The notes beneath the pieces were generated by a model that saw nothing but the letters and a program-made list of their open reading frames with translations, searched no databases and was not told where the DNA came from. Below, one piece after another: positions 15,737-25,477 of a stretch of DNA of 64,000 nucleotides. This DNA is from Pseudomonadota bacterium. GTDB lineage: Bacteria > Pseudomonadota > Alphaproteobacteria > Sphingomonadales > Sphingomonadaceae. The DNA is taken from contig JAEZZI010000018.1 in NCBI GenBank assembly GCA_023418595.1, positions 62,001 to 126,000 on the forward strand. Reading direction: 5' to 3'. Position 1 is the first letter of the stretch, and every line of letters begins with the position of its first letter. The translations under genes were made by a program, and so were the position numbers.

Positions 15737-17201
15737 CGCGCCGCCCGACCTGTTCGCCCCCGTGGAGGCGGCACGCGCGCGCGAACGGCGGCCGCCCCGC
15801 CCGCGCGCCCGCGATTTCCGCTGGGTGGTCGGCGCGCTGCCGGTCATGGTGCTGATGGTCGTACTGAGCCTTGCGGTATTTCTACCGCGCGACGTCGATA
15901 CCCCGGCCCGCCTGGCGTTGTTCGCGTTCGGCGCGGCGGCGATCCTGTGGACCTTTACCCGATTGAACGCCGCCTATGTGGCACTTGGCGCGGCGTTGTT
16001 CCTGTCGCTGACCGGCGCGATTGAGCAGGAGGATCTGTTCGAGGCGCTGGAGGCCGATGTCATCTGGCTGATGATCGGCGCGTTCATGCTGGGCGCGGCG
16101 GTGCAGACCAGCGGCCTTGCGTCGCGCATGACGCGCGCCGTCGCGGGTCATCAGGCAAGCGTCGGCGGCCTGATCTGGCGGATCACCGCCGCACTCGTCC
16201 CGCTCGCCTTCCTCATCCCCTCCACCTCGGGCCGCGCCGCCGTCGTGCTGCCGATGTTCCACCGCCTGGCCGATGCCGCCGGGGACAAGCGCGTGACGCG
16301 GGCGCTGGCGCTGCTGATCCCGGCGATCATCCTCGTCTCGACCATTTCCAGCCTGGTCGGTGCGGGATCGCACCTGATCGCCAACGAACTGCTCGACGAG
16401 GTCTCCGACCGCTCGATTGGCTTCGGCCAGTGGATGCGGTGGGGCCTGCCCTTCGGCGTCGCCGCGAGCCTCGCCACCGGCTGGGTGGTCGGGCGCCTGT
16501 TCCTCGACAAAGAGACGCGCCGACGGGTGGTGACGCTGGGCAATGACGCGCCCGTCCGATGGACCCGCGACGAATGGCGCACGCTTGCCGTCATTATCGT
16601 CATGGTGTCGCTGTGGATGACCGAAGGGCTCCACCCGCTGGAGATCGCGACCGTTGCGATCGCGGGCGGCTTCGTGCTGACCGCGCCCGGCATCGGCGTC
16701 ATCAGCTGGAAAGCCGGGCTGAAGGCGGTGAGCTGGAACCTCATTTTCTTCGTCGGTGCCGCGCTGGTCCTGGGCGAAGCGCTGATCGAAACCGGCGCGG
16801 CCCAGTGGCTGATCGACCGGATGTTCGAGGCCTCCGGCCTGACCGCGGGCGGATCGGACATGGTGGTGGTGGCGGGGCTGGCGGTCCTGACGCTCACCTC
16901 GCACATCTATCTGACCTCGCACGCGGCGCGCGCGGCGGCACTGATCCCCCCGCTCCTCTATCTGGCGGGTGCGCTCGATATCGACATGGTCGCGGTGATG
17001 TTCATCGCCACCGTCGGCATGGATTATTGCCTGACCTTTCCGGTGAGTTCGAAAGCGCTGCTGCTGTTCCAGGAAATCGACCGCGAAACCTGGGTGCCCG
17101 CCGATCTGCTCAAGCTGTCGGCGGTGATACTGCCCGTCCATGCGCTGCTGATGATCGGATTCTACTTCCTGTACTGGCGGCATGTGGGACTGGCGCTATG
17201 A
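15729..17201 (+). CDS. SLC13/DASS-family anion permease
   Basis: A 490-residue membrane protein with about 11-12 spans. The SLC13 Ser-Asn/Thr hairpin features are visible as LIPSTSGRAAVVLPMF and TLTSHIYLTSHAARAAALIPP. These carriers move dicarboxylates, sulfate or other small anions with sodium. A GTG at 15729, eight bases inside the kinase gene and five bases after GAGGAA, is the best start. Its stop overlaps the ATG of the next gene (ATGA). Glycerate or a dicarboxylate is the natural guess for substrate. Confidence 0.88.
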   Translation: MADAPPDLFAPVEAARARERRPPRPRARDFRWVVGALPVMVLMVVLSLAVFLPRDVDTPARLALFAFGAAAILWTFTRLNAAYVALGAALFLSLTGAIEQEDLFEALEADVIWLMIGAFMLGAAVQTSGLASRMTRAVAGHQASVGGLIWRITAALVPLAFLIPSTSGRAAVVLPMFHRLADAAGDKRVTRALALLIPAIILVSTISSLVGAGSHLIANELLDEVSDRSIGFGQWMRWGLPFGVAASLATGWVVGRLFLDKETRRRVVTLGNDAPVRWTRDEWRTLAVIIVMVSLWMTEGLHPLEIATVAIAGGFVLTAPGIGVISWKAGLKAVSWNLIFFVGAALVLGEALIETGAAQWLIDRMFEASGLTAGGSDMVVVAGLAVLTLTSHIYLTSHAARAAALIPPLLYLAGALDIDMVAVMFIATVGMDYCLTFPVSSKALLLFQEIDRETWVPADLLKLSAVILPVHALLMIGFYFLYWRHVGLAL

Positions 17202-18493
17202 ACACCAGGGGCATGTCGCTTCGCACCAAATTGATCGCGAGTTTCGTCGCCCTGGCGGCGATCGCGCTGCTGGTGATCGGCGTCGCGTTCTACACCACGC
17301 TGCGCTGGCAGGCGGCGAACGGCGAAATGGAGATGCATTTCCAGCGCAGCCTGTTGTTGCAGAGCGTGCGCGCCAACACCTTTCAGGCGTTGAAGGAGGT
17401 GGATGACGGGCTGACCGGCGATCATGTCGATGCCCGCGCCGATTTCGAAGCGGCGCTCGAACCCGCGACGCGCGATTTCGCCGCCTGGGCCGCGCTTGCC
17501 GACACCCAGGCCGAACGCGCGGAGGTCGCCCGCGTCCGCGCCGCGCACGCCGAACTGGTGGCGAGCGGGCGGCGGGTATTCGATCTGGTGCCGATCGACC
17601 GCGCCGCCGCGATCCAGCTCGCCGATGACGAGGTGGATACCAAGGATCTGGCCCGGTTCCGCGCGATCACCGCCGCGGCAATGGATGCCGATCTGGCGAT
17701 TCGCGAAAGAATCGGCCGGGAAACGCGGGCGCTGCGCGACACGGCACAGGTGATGCTGGCGATCAGCGCGATCAGCGTCGTCGCGCTGATGCTGTTGATC
17801 GCGGCCTATCTCTCGTCCGACCTGTTCCGGCCGTTGCGCGAATTGTCGGACGTGCTGGGCCGCATCGCGAACGGCGACCGCGAAGCGCGCGCCGATGCGG
17901 GGCGCAATGACGAGATCGGGGCGGTTGCGCAGGGCGTGAACCGGCTGGCCGAGGCGATGGCCACCCCGGTTTCGACGGCCCCCGCGCGCCAGGCGAACGG
18001 CGCGATCGGCGCGGCGATGGCCGCGCGACTGGCGACGATGCGGGAACGCGGCGCAACCGACGCCGACTGGCGCGCGGTGGAGGCGATGGCCGCCGCCTTG
18101 CCCGCGACCTCGGCCCGCCGCGAGCGGATCGACCTGTCCGCGCTGTTCCACCGGCTGCTGACGCGCCATCAGGGCGAAATCGCGCGGCGCGGGATCGCGG
18201 TCGAACAGCGGCTGGAGGCGTCCGCGCTGATCTCTGGCGATCCGAGCGGGATCGAAGGCGCGGTCGAGGCGATGATCGGCCTCGCCCTCGACCGCCTGCC
18301 CGATCGTGGCGGACGGCTGGGGCTTCGCGCCTATCGCGATACCGACGGCAGCGGCCGGATCGAGGTGGCCGACAATGGCGGCGCGGGGGAAACCGACCTG
18401 TCCCCGGTCGAGGCGATGGCGGCGGAACTGCGCGGCAGCGCGCGGGTGTTCGCCGATGCCAAAGGTCAGGTGGTGCAGCTGACGCTCCCGTGA
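17198..18493 (+). CDS. Degenerate sensor histidine kinase with HAMP domain
   Basis: A 431-residue protein: a first membrane span (LIASFVALAAIALLVIGVAFY), a periplasmic helical sensor of about 140 residues, a second span (VMLAISAISVVALMLLIAAYL), a HAMP domain (LFRPLRELSDVLGRIANGD) and an ATPase-like C-terminus. No phosphoacceptor His box is visible between HAMP and the ATPase region. The ATPase N-box Asn seems lost, while a DNGGAG motif remains. No response regulator is adjacent. It may sense without kinase activity. An alternative start lies at 17213 after AGGGG. It is coupled to the permease by an ATGA overlap. Confidence 0.8.
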   Translation: MNTRGMSLRTKLIASFVALAAIALLVIGVAFYTTLRWQAANGEMEMHFQRSLLLQSVRANTFQALKEVDDGLTGDHVDARADFEAALEPATRDFAAWAALADTQAERAEVARVRAAHAELVASGRRVFDLVPIDRAAAIQLADDEVDTKDLARFRAITAAAMDADLAIRERIGRETRALRDTAQVMLAISAISVVALMLLIAAYLSSDLFRPLRELSDVLGRIANGDREARADAGRNDEIGAVAQGVNRLAEAMATPVSTAPARQANGAIGAAMAARLATMRERGATDADWRAVEAMAAALPATSARRERIDLSALFHRLLTRHQGEIARRGIAVEQRLEASALISGDPSGIEGAVEAMIGLALDRLPDRGGRLGLRAYRDTDGSGRIEVADNGGAGETDLSPVEAMAAELRGSARVFADAKGQVVQLTLP

Positions 18494-18574
18494 CCAGCCG
18501 GGCCGGACGCGCGCCCGACTCCCCACCTCGTCATTGCGAGCACAAAAAAACGCTCGCTTTCCGCCGATCGAGCG

Positions 18575-20155
18575 TCAGCCGATCATCCGCTCCAGCGTCT
18601 CGATCCGGTCCGCTTCTGCGGCAGGCTTGTCCCGCCGGATCCGGCTGATCCGCGGGAAGCGCATCGCCAGTCCCGATTTGTGCCGGGCCGAGCGGTGGAT
18701 CGAATCGAACGCGACTTCCAGCACCAGCGTTTTCTCCACCTCGCGCACCGGACCGAAGCGGTTGACGGTATTCTGGCGCACGAAACGGTCGAGCCATTTC
18801 AGTTCCTCGTCGGTGAACCCGGAATAGGCCTTGCCGACGGGAAGCAACTGGCCGTCCTGGGTCCAGCAGCCGAAGGTATAGTCGCTGTAGAAACTCGATC
18901 GCTTGCCGCTGCCGCGCTGGGCATACATCATCACGCAATCGGCGTTCAGCGGGTCGCGTTTCCATTTATACCACAGCCCGACGCGCCGTCCGGCGACATA
19001 AGGACTGTCGCGACGCTTGAGCATCACGCCCTCGATCGCGGCATCGCGCGCGCCATCACGGATTTTGCCGAGCGCGTTGAAATCCGCCGCTTCGATGACC
19101 CGCGACAGGTCGAACCGGTCGGGGTCGAGGCGGCTCGCAAACGCCTCCAGCCGCGCGCGACGTTCGTGCCAGGGTCGCTCGCGCAAATCCTCGGCGCCGT
19201 CGAACAACAGGTCATAGACGCGGACGAACGCCGGATAGTCCGCCAGCATCTTGGTCGATACCGTCTTGCGTCCCAGCCGCTGTTGCAGTGCGTTGAAGCT
19301 CGCTGCCTCGCCGCCCTGCGCGTCACCCTTCACCAGCAATTCGCCGTCCACCACGCCGGGCGTCGCAAATGCCGCCGCGACATCGGGAAAGCTGCCGGTG
19401 ATGTCGTCGCCCGCCCGGCTGTAGAGCCGGGTCTCGCCGCCGACATGGACCATCTGCACGCGGATGCCGTCCCATTTCCATTCGGCGGCATAGTCCTGAA
19501 GATCGACGCGCAGTTCCTCCAGCGGATGGGCGAGCATGAACGGGCGGAACACCGGCAGGTCGGTGGCGCTCGGCTGGTCGCCCCGCCCTTCCGCCCAGTC
19601 GAACAGCTCCGGGTAGGGCGCGTCGAGCGCGTGCCACACCTCCTCGACCGCATCGACATCAAGCCCGAAGGCCTGCGCGAACGCGGTCTTTGCCAGCCGC
19701 GCCGACACGCCGACGCGCAACCCCCCGGTCGCGAGTTTGAGCAGCGCGTATCGCTCGTCCGAATCGAGCCGGTCGAGCATCGCGGCCACGAGTGCAGGCG
19801 CCTCGGCCCGCGACGCCGCGGACAGCGTTTCGATCACCTGAGTCACCGTGAGCACCAGCGCGTCGTCGGCAGGCAAGGCCACCGGCTCCGGCCAGAGCAG
19901 CGCCACCGTCTCCGCCGTATCACCGACGAAATCGCGGCTCATCGCGAACAGGTCGGGATCGACCCGCTCCATGATGAGCCCGCGGATCGTGGATGACTTG
20001 ACCGCCGGAATATCGACCGCGCCGGTCAGCGCCGCCAGCGCCCAGCCGCGATCGGGATCGGGCGTGGCGCGCAGATAGTCGGCGATCAGCGTCAGCTTGG
20101 TGTTGCGCGACCGGGTGTAGATCAGGCGATCGAGAAGGTCGGCAAAGGCGCGCAT
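18575..20155 (-). CDS. ATP-dependent DNA ligase, cisplatin-damage-response type
   Basis: The 526-residue protein has an N-terminal DNA-binding domain, an adenylation domain with the nucleotidyl-accepting Lys at about residue 227 in KWDGIR, a conserved EGVMLKRRDSPY segment, and an OB-fold domain ending in FPRISRIRRDKPAAEAD. This matches the ligase family found in proteobacterial DNA-damage clusters with a beta-CASP exonuclease and a DEXH helicase. Those partners are not next to it here. Start MRAFADLLDRLIYT is used; a 13-codon extension exists. The gene is convergent with the sensor gene. Confidence 0.93.
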   Translation of the reverse strand: MRAFADLLDRLIYTRSRNTKLTLIADYLRATPDPDRGWALAALTGAVDIPAVKSSTIRGLIMERVDPDLFAMSRDFVGDTAETVALLWPEPVALPADDALVLTVTQVIETLSAASRAEAPALVAAMLDRLDSDERYALLKLATGGLRVGVSARLAKTAFAQAFGLDVDAVEEVWHALDAPYPELFDWAEGRGDQPSATDLPVFRPFMLAHPLEELRVDLQDYAAEWKWDGIRVQMVHVGGETRLYSRAGDDITGSFPDVAAAFATPGVVDGELLVKGDAQGGEAASFNALQQRLGRKTVSTKMLADYPAFVRVYDLLFDGAEDLRERPWHERRARLEAFASRLDPDRFDLSRVIEAADFNALGKIRDGARDAAIEGVMLKRRDSPYVAGRRVGLWYKWKRDPLNADCVMMYAQRGSGKRSSFYSDYTFGCWTQDGQLLPVGKAYSGFTDEELKWLDRFVRQNTVNRFGPVREVEKTLVLEVAFDSIHRSARHKSGLAMRFPRISRIRRDKPAAEADRIETLERMIG

Positions 20156-20256
20156 TGCGTGTCCAACCCCGCACCAGACTGCGCGGTTCCGCATCCTGTG
20201 CTTGCCATGGCTTTTCCGCCGTCTAGGGTAAAGCCTTGCTGCATCGGAGAGAAATC

Positions 20257-23112
20257 ATGGTTCGCGGATTCGGTCGTCTGGCTGCGAGTGTCATCGCACT
20301 GAGCATTGCCGCCCCCGTCGTTGCGCATCCCGCCAATGGCGACCAAGCGACGGCAAGCCCCGCGATCACCGTTCCGCCGATCGACTTTACCGAACGCAAA
20401 CTGGCAAACGGCCTGCGCGTCATCGCCATTCGCGACACGACCACGCCCAACGTCACGGTGCAGATGTGGTATGATGTGGGGTCCAAACACGATCCCGAAG
20501 GGCGATCGGGCTTCGCCCATCTGTTCGAGCATATCCTGTCGCGCAAGACGGTGAACATGCCCTACAACATGATCAACCGGCTGACCGAGAATGTCGGCGG
20601 CCAGCGCAACGCCTCGGTCTGGTTCGATCGCACCAATTATTACGAGATCGTGCCCGCCCAGTATCTTGAGACGATGTTGTGGACCCATGCGGAGCGCATG
20701 GCGCGTCCGGTGGTCGATGCCGATGTGTTCGAAACCGAACGCAACGTGGTGAAGGAGGAATATCGCCAGCGCGTGCTCGCGCCGCCCTATGGCCGGTTGC
20801 GGCTGGTGATGGACGAGAACAGCTACGACAGGATGCCGCATCGCCGGCCGGGCATCGGCAGCCTGGATCAGCTCGACGCCGCGACGCTGGAGGATGCCCG
20901 CGCGTTTCACGAAGCCTATTACGGCCCGGACACCGCGACGCTGATTGTCGCGGGCAATTTCGATCCCGCAAGACTCGACGCGTTGGTGGACCGGTATTTC
21001 GCCGAAATCCCGGCACGCAAGAACGCGATCCCGCTGGCGATCACCGCGACAGAGGCTCCGCGCACCCGCCCGCGTGCCGTCACCGCCTATGCGCCGAACG
21101 TCTCGCTGCCACTGATCGCGACGACTTGGCGGATTCCGGGTGCCAGCCACCCCGATTTGCCCGCACTGATGGTCATGGATGCGATCCTGTCCGAAGGAGA
21201 CAACAGCCGGTTGCGACAGGCGCTGATCTTCAGGAGTCAGATTGCGACATCGGCGGGGACGCAATTGTCGGACACCGAGGATGGCGGCTATTATGCGCCT
21301 CAGGTCACGCTGGCGAGCGGTCGGTCGGTCGAGGAAGCCGAAGCGGCGCTGGCCGCAGAGATCGCGCGGATGCGCGACGCGCCCGTGACTGCGGCGGAAC
21401 TGGCCGAAGCCAAGAACGAGATTTTGGCCTCCGCGCTCGCTGCGCGCGAGACGTTTTCGTCGCGTGCCTTTTCGATCGGAGAGGCATTGGTGCGCACCGG
21501 CGATCCGCGCTCGCTCGATGCGCGTCTGGCGGCCGTGTCGCGCGTGACGGCGGACGATGTCCAGCGCGTCGCCCGCACCTATCTGAAACCCGAGGCGCGG
21601 GTCGATATCCGCTATCTCGATGAAAGCCTGCGTCCCTCCGGACAGGCCGACGCCTGGGCCAACCCGGTGCCGATGCCGCGCTGGGCGTCGGTTCCGCCCG
21701 CCACACGCGCGCCGCTGGCGTTGGCGGCAGAGGGCGACCGCCAGCCGCCGCCCGAACCCTCAGCCCCCATGCCGGTTACCCCGCCCGTGCTGGCAGAGGC
21801 GCGCCTCGCCAACGGCATCACTCTGGTCAGCGCGCGCACCGGGCAGGTGCCGATCGCCACGCTGGCGCTGGTATTTCCCGGCGGCGCAGCGACCGATCCC
21901 GACGGGCGCGCCGGATTGTCGAGCCTGGCCGCAGACCTCGCGACGCGCGGCACGGCGACCCGATCGGCACAGCAGATCGCCGCCGATATGGAGGCGCTGG
22001 GCGCGACCCTGTCGACATCCGCCGGCGCCGACGGCACGACATTGAGCGTGACGGCACCGGTCGCCACGCTCGAAGCCGCGGCGCGTATCCTCGCCGATCT
22101 GGCGCGCAACGCGACCTTCCCGCAGGCCGAGTTCGACCGCGAGCGCCGTCAGACGATCGACCGGCTTCAGGTCGCGATGCGCAATCCCGGAACGCTTGCC
22201 AATTATGCGCTTCAACCTGTCAGCTTCGGTGACGCGCCCTATGGTCGTGTGCCGACGCCTGCCAGCCTAGAGGCGATCACGCGCGCCGATCTTGTCGCGC
22301 AGCGCGACCGCTGGTGGCGGCCCGACCTGGCGACGATGGTGGTGACCGGCGGCATCGACGCCGCGCAAGCGCGCGCGATCGGCGAACGCGCCTTCGCCGA
22401 CTGGCGGGCGACCGGCCCCGCGCCTGCGCTACCGACCGTGCGCGCCGGCACGGTTCCGGCCCCGCGGATCGTGGTGATCGACATGCCCGGCGCGGGCCAG
22501 GCGGCGGTTACCGCGGCGCTCCGCGTCCCTGACCGCGCCGATCCCGCCTATTACGACCTGCTGGTCGCCAACGCGGTGCTGGGATCGGGATCGAACGGGC
22601 GATTGTTTCAGGAAGTGCGGGTCAAACGCGCGCTCTCCTACGGCGCGAGTTCGTCGCTCGGGGCACGGGCGGACAGCGGGTTGATCACCGCCGCCGCCCA
22701 GACCAAGAACGAAAGCGCTGCCGATGTCGTCGCGATCTTTCGCACCGAACTCGACCGACTGGCGACCCAACCGCTCGACGCCGAGACGGTCGAACAGCGC
22801 AAGGCCTTCCTGATCGGCAGCGTCAGTCGCACCGCCGAAAACAGTCGCGGTTTCGCCAGCACCGTCGCCGGACTGGTTCAGCAGGGCGTCGCCCCGGCAG
22901 AGGCGGCGCGCACGGTCGAACGCATCTCCGCCGTCACCCCCGAAAGCGCCACCGCCGCTGCCCGCGCCAATGTCGCCGCCAACCGCGTCAGCATCGTCGT
23001 TGTCGGCGATGCCAAGCTGTTCGTCGATGCGATGCGCCGCGCGCACCCCGATCTGGAACTGGTGCCGGTCGATTCTCTGGCGCTCGATCGTCCGGCCCTG
23101 TTGGCGGAGTGA
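20257..23112 (+). CDS. Secreted M16 zinc metallopeptidase, tandem-domain
   Basis: A protein of about 951 residues with a signal peptide (MVRGFGRLAASVIALSIAA...VVA). The first M16 half holds the inverted zinc motif HLFEH (His88, Glu91, His92) and a downstream ERNVVKEEY glutamate. The second half starts near LANGITLVSA and lacks HxxEH, so it is the structural partner half, as in pitrilysin-like single-chain enzymes. It would degrade peptides in the periplasm or at the outer membrane. GGAGAG precedes the ATG. The next gene, an exported methyltransferase, begins 2 bases after the stop. Confidence 0.93.
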   Translation: MVRGFGRLAASVIALSIAAPVVAHPANGDQATASPAITVPPIDFTERKLANGLRVIAIRDTTTPNVTVQMWYDVGSKHDPEGRSGFAHLFEHILSRKTVNMPYNMINRLTENVGGQRNASVWFDRTNYYEIVPAQYLETMLWTHAERMARPVVDADVFETERNVVKEEYRQRVLAPPYGRLRLVMDENSYDRMPHRRPGIGSLDQLDAATLEDARAFHEAYYGPDTATLIVAGNFDPARLDALVDRYFAEIPARKNAIPLAITATEAPRTRPRAVTAYAPNVSLPLIATTWRIPGASHPDLPALMVMDAILSEGDNSRLRQALIFRSQIATSAGTQLSDTEDGGYYAPQVTLASGRSVEEAEAALAAEIARMRDAPVTAAELAEAKNEILASALAARETFSSRAFSIGEALVRTGDPRSLDARLAAVSRVTADDVQRVARTYLKPEARVDIRYLDESLRPSGQADAWANPVPMPRWASVPPATRAPLALAAEGDRQPPPEPSAPMPVTPPVLAEARLANGITLVSARTGQVPIATLALVFPGGAATDPDGRAGLSSLAADLATRGTATRSAQQIAADMEALGATLSTSAGADGTTLSVTAPVATLEAAARILADLARNATFPQAEFDRERRQTIDRLQVAMRNPGTLANYALQPVSFGDAPYGRVPTPASLEAITRADLVAQRDRWWRPDLATMVVTGGIDAAQARAIGERAFADWRATGPAPALPTVRAGTVPAPRIVVIDMPGAGQAAVTAALRVPDRADPAYYDLLVANAVLGSGSNGRLFQEVRVKRALSYGASSSLGARADSGLITAAAQTKNESAADVVAIFRTELDRLATQPLDAETVEQRKAFLIGSVSRTAENSRGFASTVAGLVQQGVAPAEAARTVERISAVTPESATAAARANVAANRVSIVVVGDAKLFVDAMRRAHPDLELVPVDSLALDRPALLAE

Positions 23113-23114
23113 CG

Positions 23115-23936
23115 ATGACGAAACGCCGCCTGTATCGTCCGATGCTGCTGGCTGCTGCGCTGGTCATGCTGGCGGCGCCGATCGCCATGATCGCGCGCAC
23201 CGCCTATGCCAGCACCCAGGAAGACCCTGCCGTTCCCTATGTTCCGACGCCCGAGGCCGTGGTCGAAGGGATGCTGGACATGGCGAAGCTCACGCCTGGC
23301 GAGCGATTGGTCGATCTGGGGTCGGGCGACGGACGCATCGCGATCGCCGCGGCGAAACGGGGCGCGCAGGCAATGGGGGTGGAGATCAACCCGCGTCTCG
23401 TCTCGCGCGCGCGGATGAACGCGGAGATGGCGGGGCAAAAGGATAATGCCCGTTTTGTGCGCGACGATCTGTTCGCGGTTTCGTTGCGCGAGGCCGATGT
23501 CGTCACCCTCTATCTGCTGCCCCAGATCAACGAGAAACTTCGCCCCAAATTGCTGACCGAAATGAAGCCCGGCGCGCGCGTCGTAAGCCATGCGTTCGAC
23601 ATGGGCGACTGGCCGCCCGACGAGCATCAGCGGATCGCGGACAAGAACGTCTATCTCTGGACGATCCCGGCGGTGGCGGGCGGCGAATGGCGGCTGACAC
23701 GCGGCGACGGCACGGTCGCGATGCTCACCATCGAACAACGCTATAGCCGCATCACCGGCACATTGGGCAGCGACACGCTGTCGATGGCACGGTTAAGCGG
23801 CGACCGGCTGAACTTCACCGCAGGCGGTGTCGCCTATCGCGCCATCGTCGGTGACCGCACGATCACCCCCGATCCCCAGGCACCCGCGACCGTCGCGTCC
23901 GGATGGCGCGCCGAACGTATCGATCAGCTATCCTAA
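23115..23936 (+). CDS. Exported or membrane-anchored class I methyltransferase-like protein
   Basis: A 273-residue protein whose first 35 residues look like a signal peptide or anchor (MLLAAALVMLAAPIAMIA, then RTAYAS). The rest is a Rossmann methyltransferase with the SAM-binding motif VDLGSGDGR at about 66-74, acidic VEINPR in motif II, and VTLYLLPQINEKLRPKL. A C-terminal beta-rich part of about 80 residues follows. A SAM enzyme outside the cytoplasm is unexpected, because SAM is not known to be supplied there. It may stay membrane-anchored facing inward. ATG at 23115 has GGAG five bases upstream; a GTG at 23109 overlaps the M16 stop. Confidence 0.82.
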   Translation: MTKRRLYRPMLLAAALVMLAAPIAMIARTAYASTQEDPAVPYVPTPEAVVEGMLDMAKLTPGERLVDLGSGDGRIAIAAAKRGAQAMGVEINPRLVSRARMNAEMAGQKDNARFVRDDLFAVSLREADVVTLYLLPQINEKLRPKLLTEMKPGARVVSHAFDMGDWPPDEHQRIADKNVYLWTIPAVAGGEWRLTRGDGTVAMLTIEQRYSRITGTLGSDTLSMARLSGDRLNFTAGGVAYRAIVGDRTITPDPQAPATVASGWRAERIDQLS

Positions 23937-24024
23937 CCCCGTTCGCATTGAGCTTGTCGAAATGCTGTCCTTTTCTTGCGTAGCCAAGAAGGACTGTGCT
24001 TCGACAAGCTCAGCACGAACGGGG
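23937..24024. repeat. Extragenic palindrome (CCGTTCG...GAGCTTGTCGAA family)
   Basis: CCCCGTTCGCATTGAGCTTGTCGAA at the left faces TTCGACAAGCTCAGCACGAACGGGG at the right. The left arm has one variant patch. It fills most of the gap between the methyltransferase and threonine synthase genes. Confidence 0.75.
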
Positions 24025-24056
24025 GTAGGTATGCGCATCGTTTCAGAGAACAGACT

Positions 24057-25295
24057 ATGCACGACGACAATCTGACGGCCGATCGCGAGACCTTCGTCAC
24101 GCATCTCGAATGCTCGATGACCGGCGAGCGGTATGAGGCCGATCGGCTGCATGGCCTGTCGCGCGTCGGCCGGCCCTTGCTTGTGCGCTATGACCTCGCC
24201 GGGGCGGCGAAGGCGATGACGCGCGATGCGCTGGCGTCGCGGCCCGCCGATCTGTGGCGGTACCGCGAATTGCTGCCGGTGCGCAGGCAGGCGAACATCG
24301 TCAGCCTGGGCGAACATGCGACACCGCTGATCCCGCTGGACGCAATCGCGCGCGAAGCGGGCGCGGCGGGCCTGCTGGTCAAGGATGAAGGACGCCTGCC
24401 TACGGGCTCGTTCAAGGCGCGCGGGCTGGTGATGGCGATTTCGATGGCCAGGGAACTGGGCGTCAAGACGATTGCGATGCCGACCAACGGCAATGCGGGC
24501 GCGGCGGCAGCGGCCTATGCGACGCGCGCAGGGATCGAGGCGGTGATCTTCTGCCCCGACGACACGCCCGAGATCAACGTGCGCGAGATCGCGGCACAGG
24601 GTGCCCGCGTGTACCGCGTCAACGGCCTGATCGACGATTGCGGCAAGCTGGTCGACGCGGGCGCGAAGGAACGCGGCTGGTTCGACCTGTCGACGCTCAA
24701 GGAACCCTACCGGATCGAGGGGAAGAAGACGATGGGGCTGGAGCTGGCCGAACAGCTCGGCTGGCAATTGCCCGATGTGATCTTCTATCCCACCGGCGGC
24801 GGCACCGGGCTGATCGGCATGTGGAAGGCGTTTGACGAGCTGGAAGCGATCGGTCTGATCGGGTCGGAGCGCCCGCGCATGATCGCGGTCCAGGCAGAGG
24901 GCTGCGCGCCGATCGTCCGCGCCTTTGATGCGGGCGAGCGCCATGCGACGCGGTGGGAAGACGCGCAAACGCTCGCCGCGGGGATCCGCGTGCCGCAGGC
25001 GGTCGGCGATTTCCTGATCCTCGACGCGGTGCGCGCCAGCGGCGGTTTTGCGCTCGCGGTGCCCGATGCGGCGATCGTCCAGGCGGTCGAGGATGCGGGG
25101 CGCAAGGACGGGATGCTGCTCTGTCCCGAAGGCGGCGCGACGCTGGCCGCGTGGCGGATGGCGCTGGCGGACGGGCGGGTATCACCCGAAGACCGGGTGG
25201 TGCTGTTCAACTGCGCGACGGGTCTGAAATATCCGATGGCCGATCACAGCGGCACGATCGACCGGCATGGGACGATCGACTGGACAGCGCTTTAA
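24057..25295 (+). CDS. thrC: Threonine synthase
   Basis: A 412-residue fold-type II PLP enzyme. The PLP lysine is Lys120 in LPTGSFKARG, with the phosphate-binding glycine loop later as PTGGGTGLIGMWKA. The zinc-finger-like N-terminal part (HLECSMTGERYEADRLHGL) marks the threonine synthase subfamily that converts O-phosphohomoserine to threonine, rather than threonine dehydratase. ATG at 24057 follows the REP repeat. The gene stands alone; homoserine genes are not nearby. Confidence 0.9.
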   Translation: MHDDNLTADRETFVTHLECSMTGERYEADRLHGLSRVGRPLLVRYDLAGAAKAMTRDALASRPADLWRYRELLPVRRQANIVSLGEHATPLIPLDAIAREAGAAGLLVKDEGRLPTGSFKARGLVMAISMARELGVKTIAMPTNGNAGAAAAAYATRAGIEAVIFCPDDTPEINVREIAAQGARVYRVNGLIDDCGKLVDAGAKERGWFDLSTLKEPYRIEGKKTMGLELAEQLGWQLPDVIFYPTGGGTGLIGMWKAFDELEAIGLIGSERPRMIAVQAEGCAPIVRAFDAGERHATRWEDAQTLAAGIRVPQAVGDFLILDAVRASGGFALAVPDAAIVQAVEDAGRKDGMLLCPEGGATLAAWRMALADGRVSPEDRVVLFNCATGLKYPMADHSGTIDRHGTIDWTAL

Positions 25296-25323
25296 CCCGG
25301 CGAAAGACGAACAAAGGCGACGA

Positions 25324-25346
25324 AAGTCCGCGGGTGATTCGGACTT
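25324..25346. terminator. Hairpin in the thrC-fasciclin spacer
   Basis: AAGTCCG and CGGACTT form a 7-base-pair stem with a 9-base loop about 30 bases after the thrC stop. No T-run follows, so it is a weak terminator candidate. The rest of this 182-base convergent spacer shows nothing clear. Confidence 0.4.
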
Positions 25347-25477
25347 CCGCCGCCCCGTCCGCGTGCGATCTTGGCGAAGCCTGAATCGCAACTCGGCAAC
25401 GTCCGGTCGCACGCGAAACGGCCATCGACACGATCTCAGGAGGGAGGCCGTGTGCCGATGACCGATCCGATGAGCGT

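Noticed and set aside
16559..17198. Open frame upstream of the sensor gene, inside the permease gene
   Set aside because: The permease frame is the membrane protein. The extension of the sensor frame is Arg-rich noise, so the sensor starts at 17198 or 17213.
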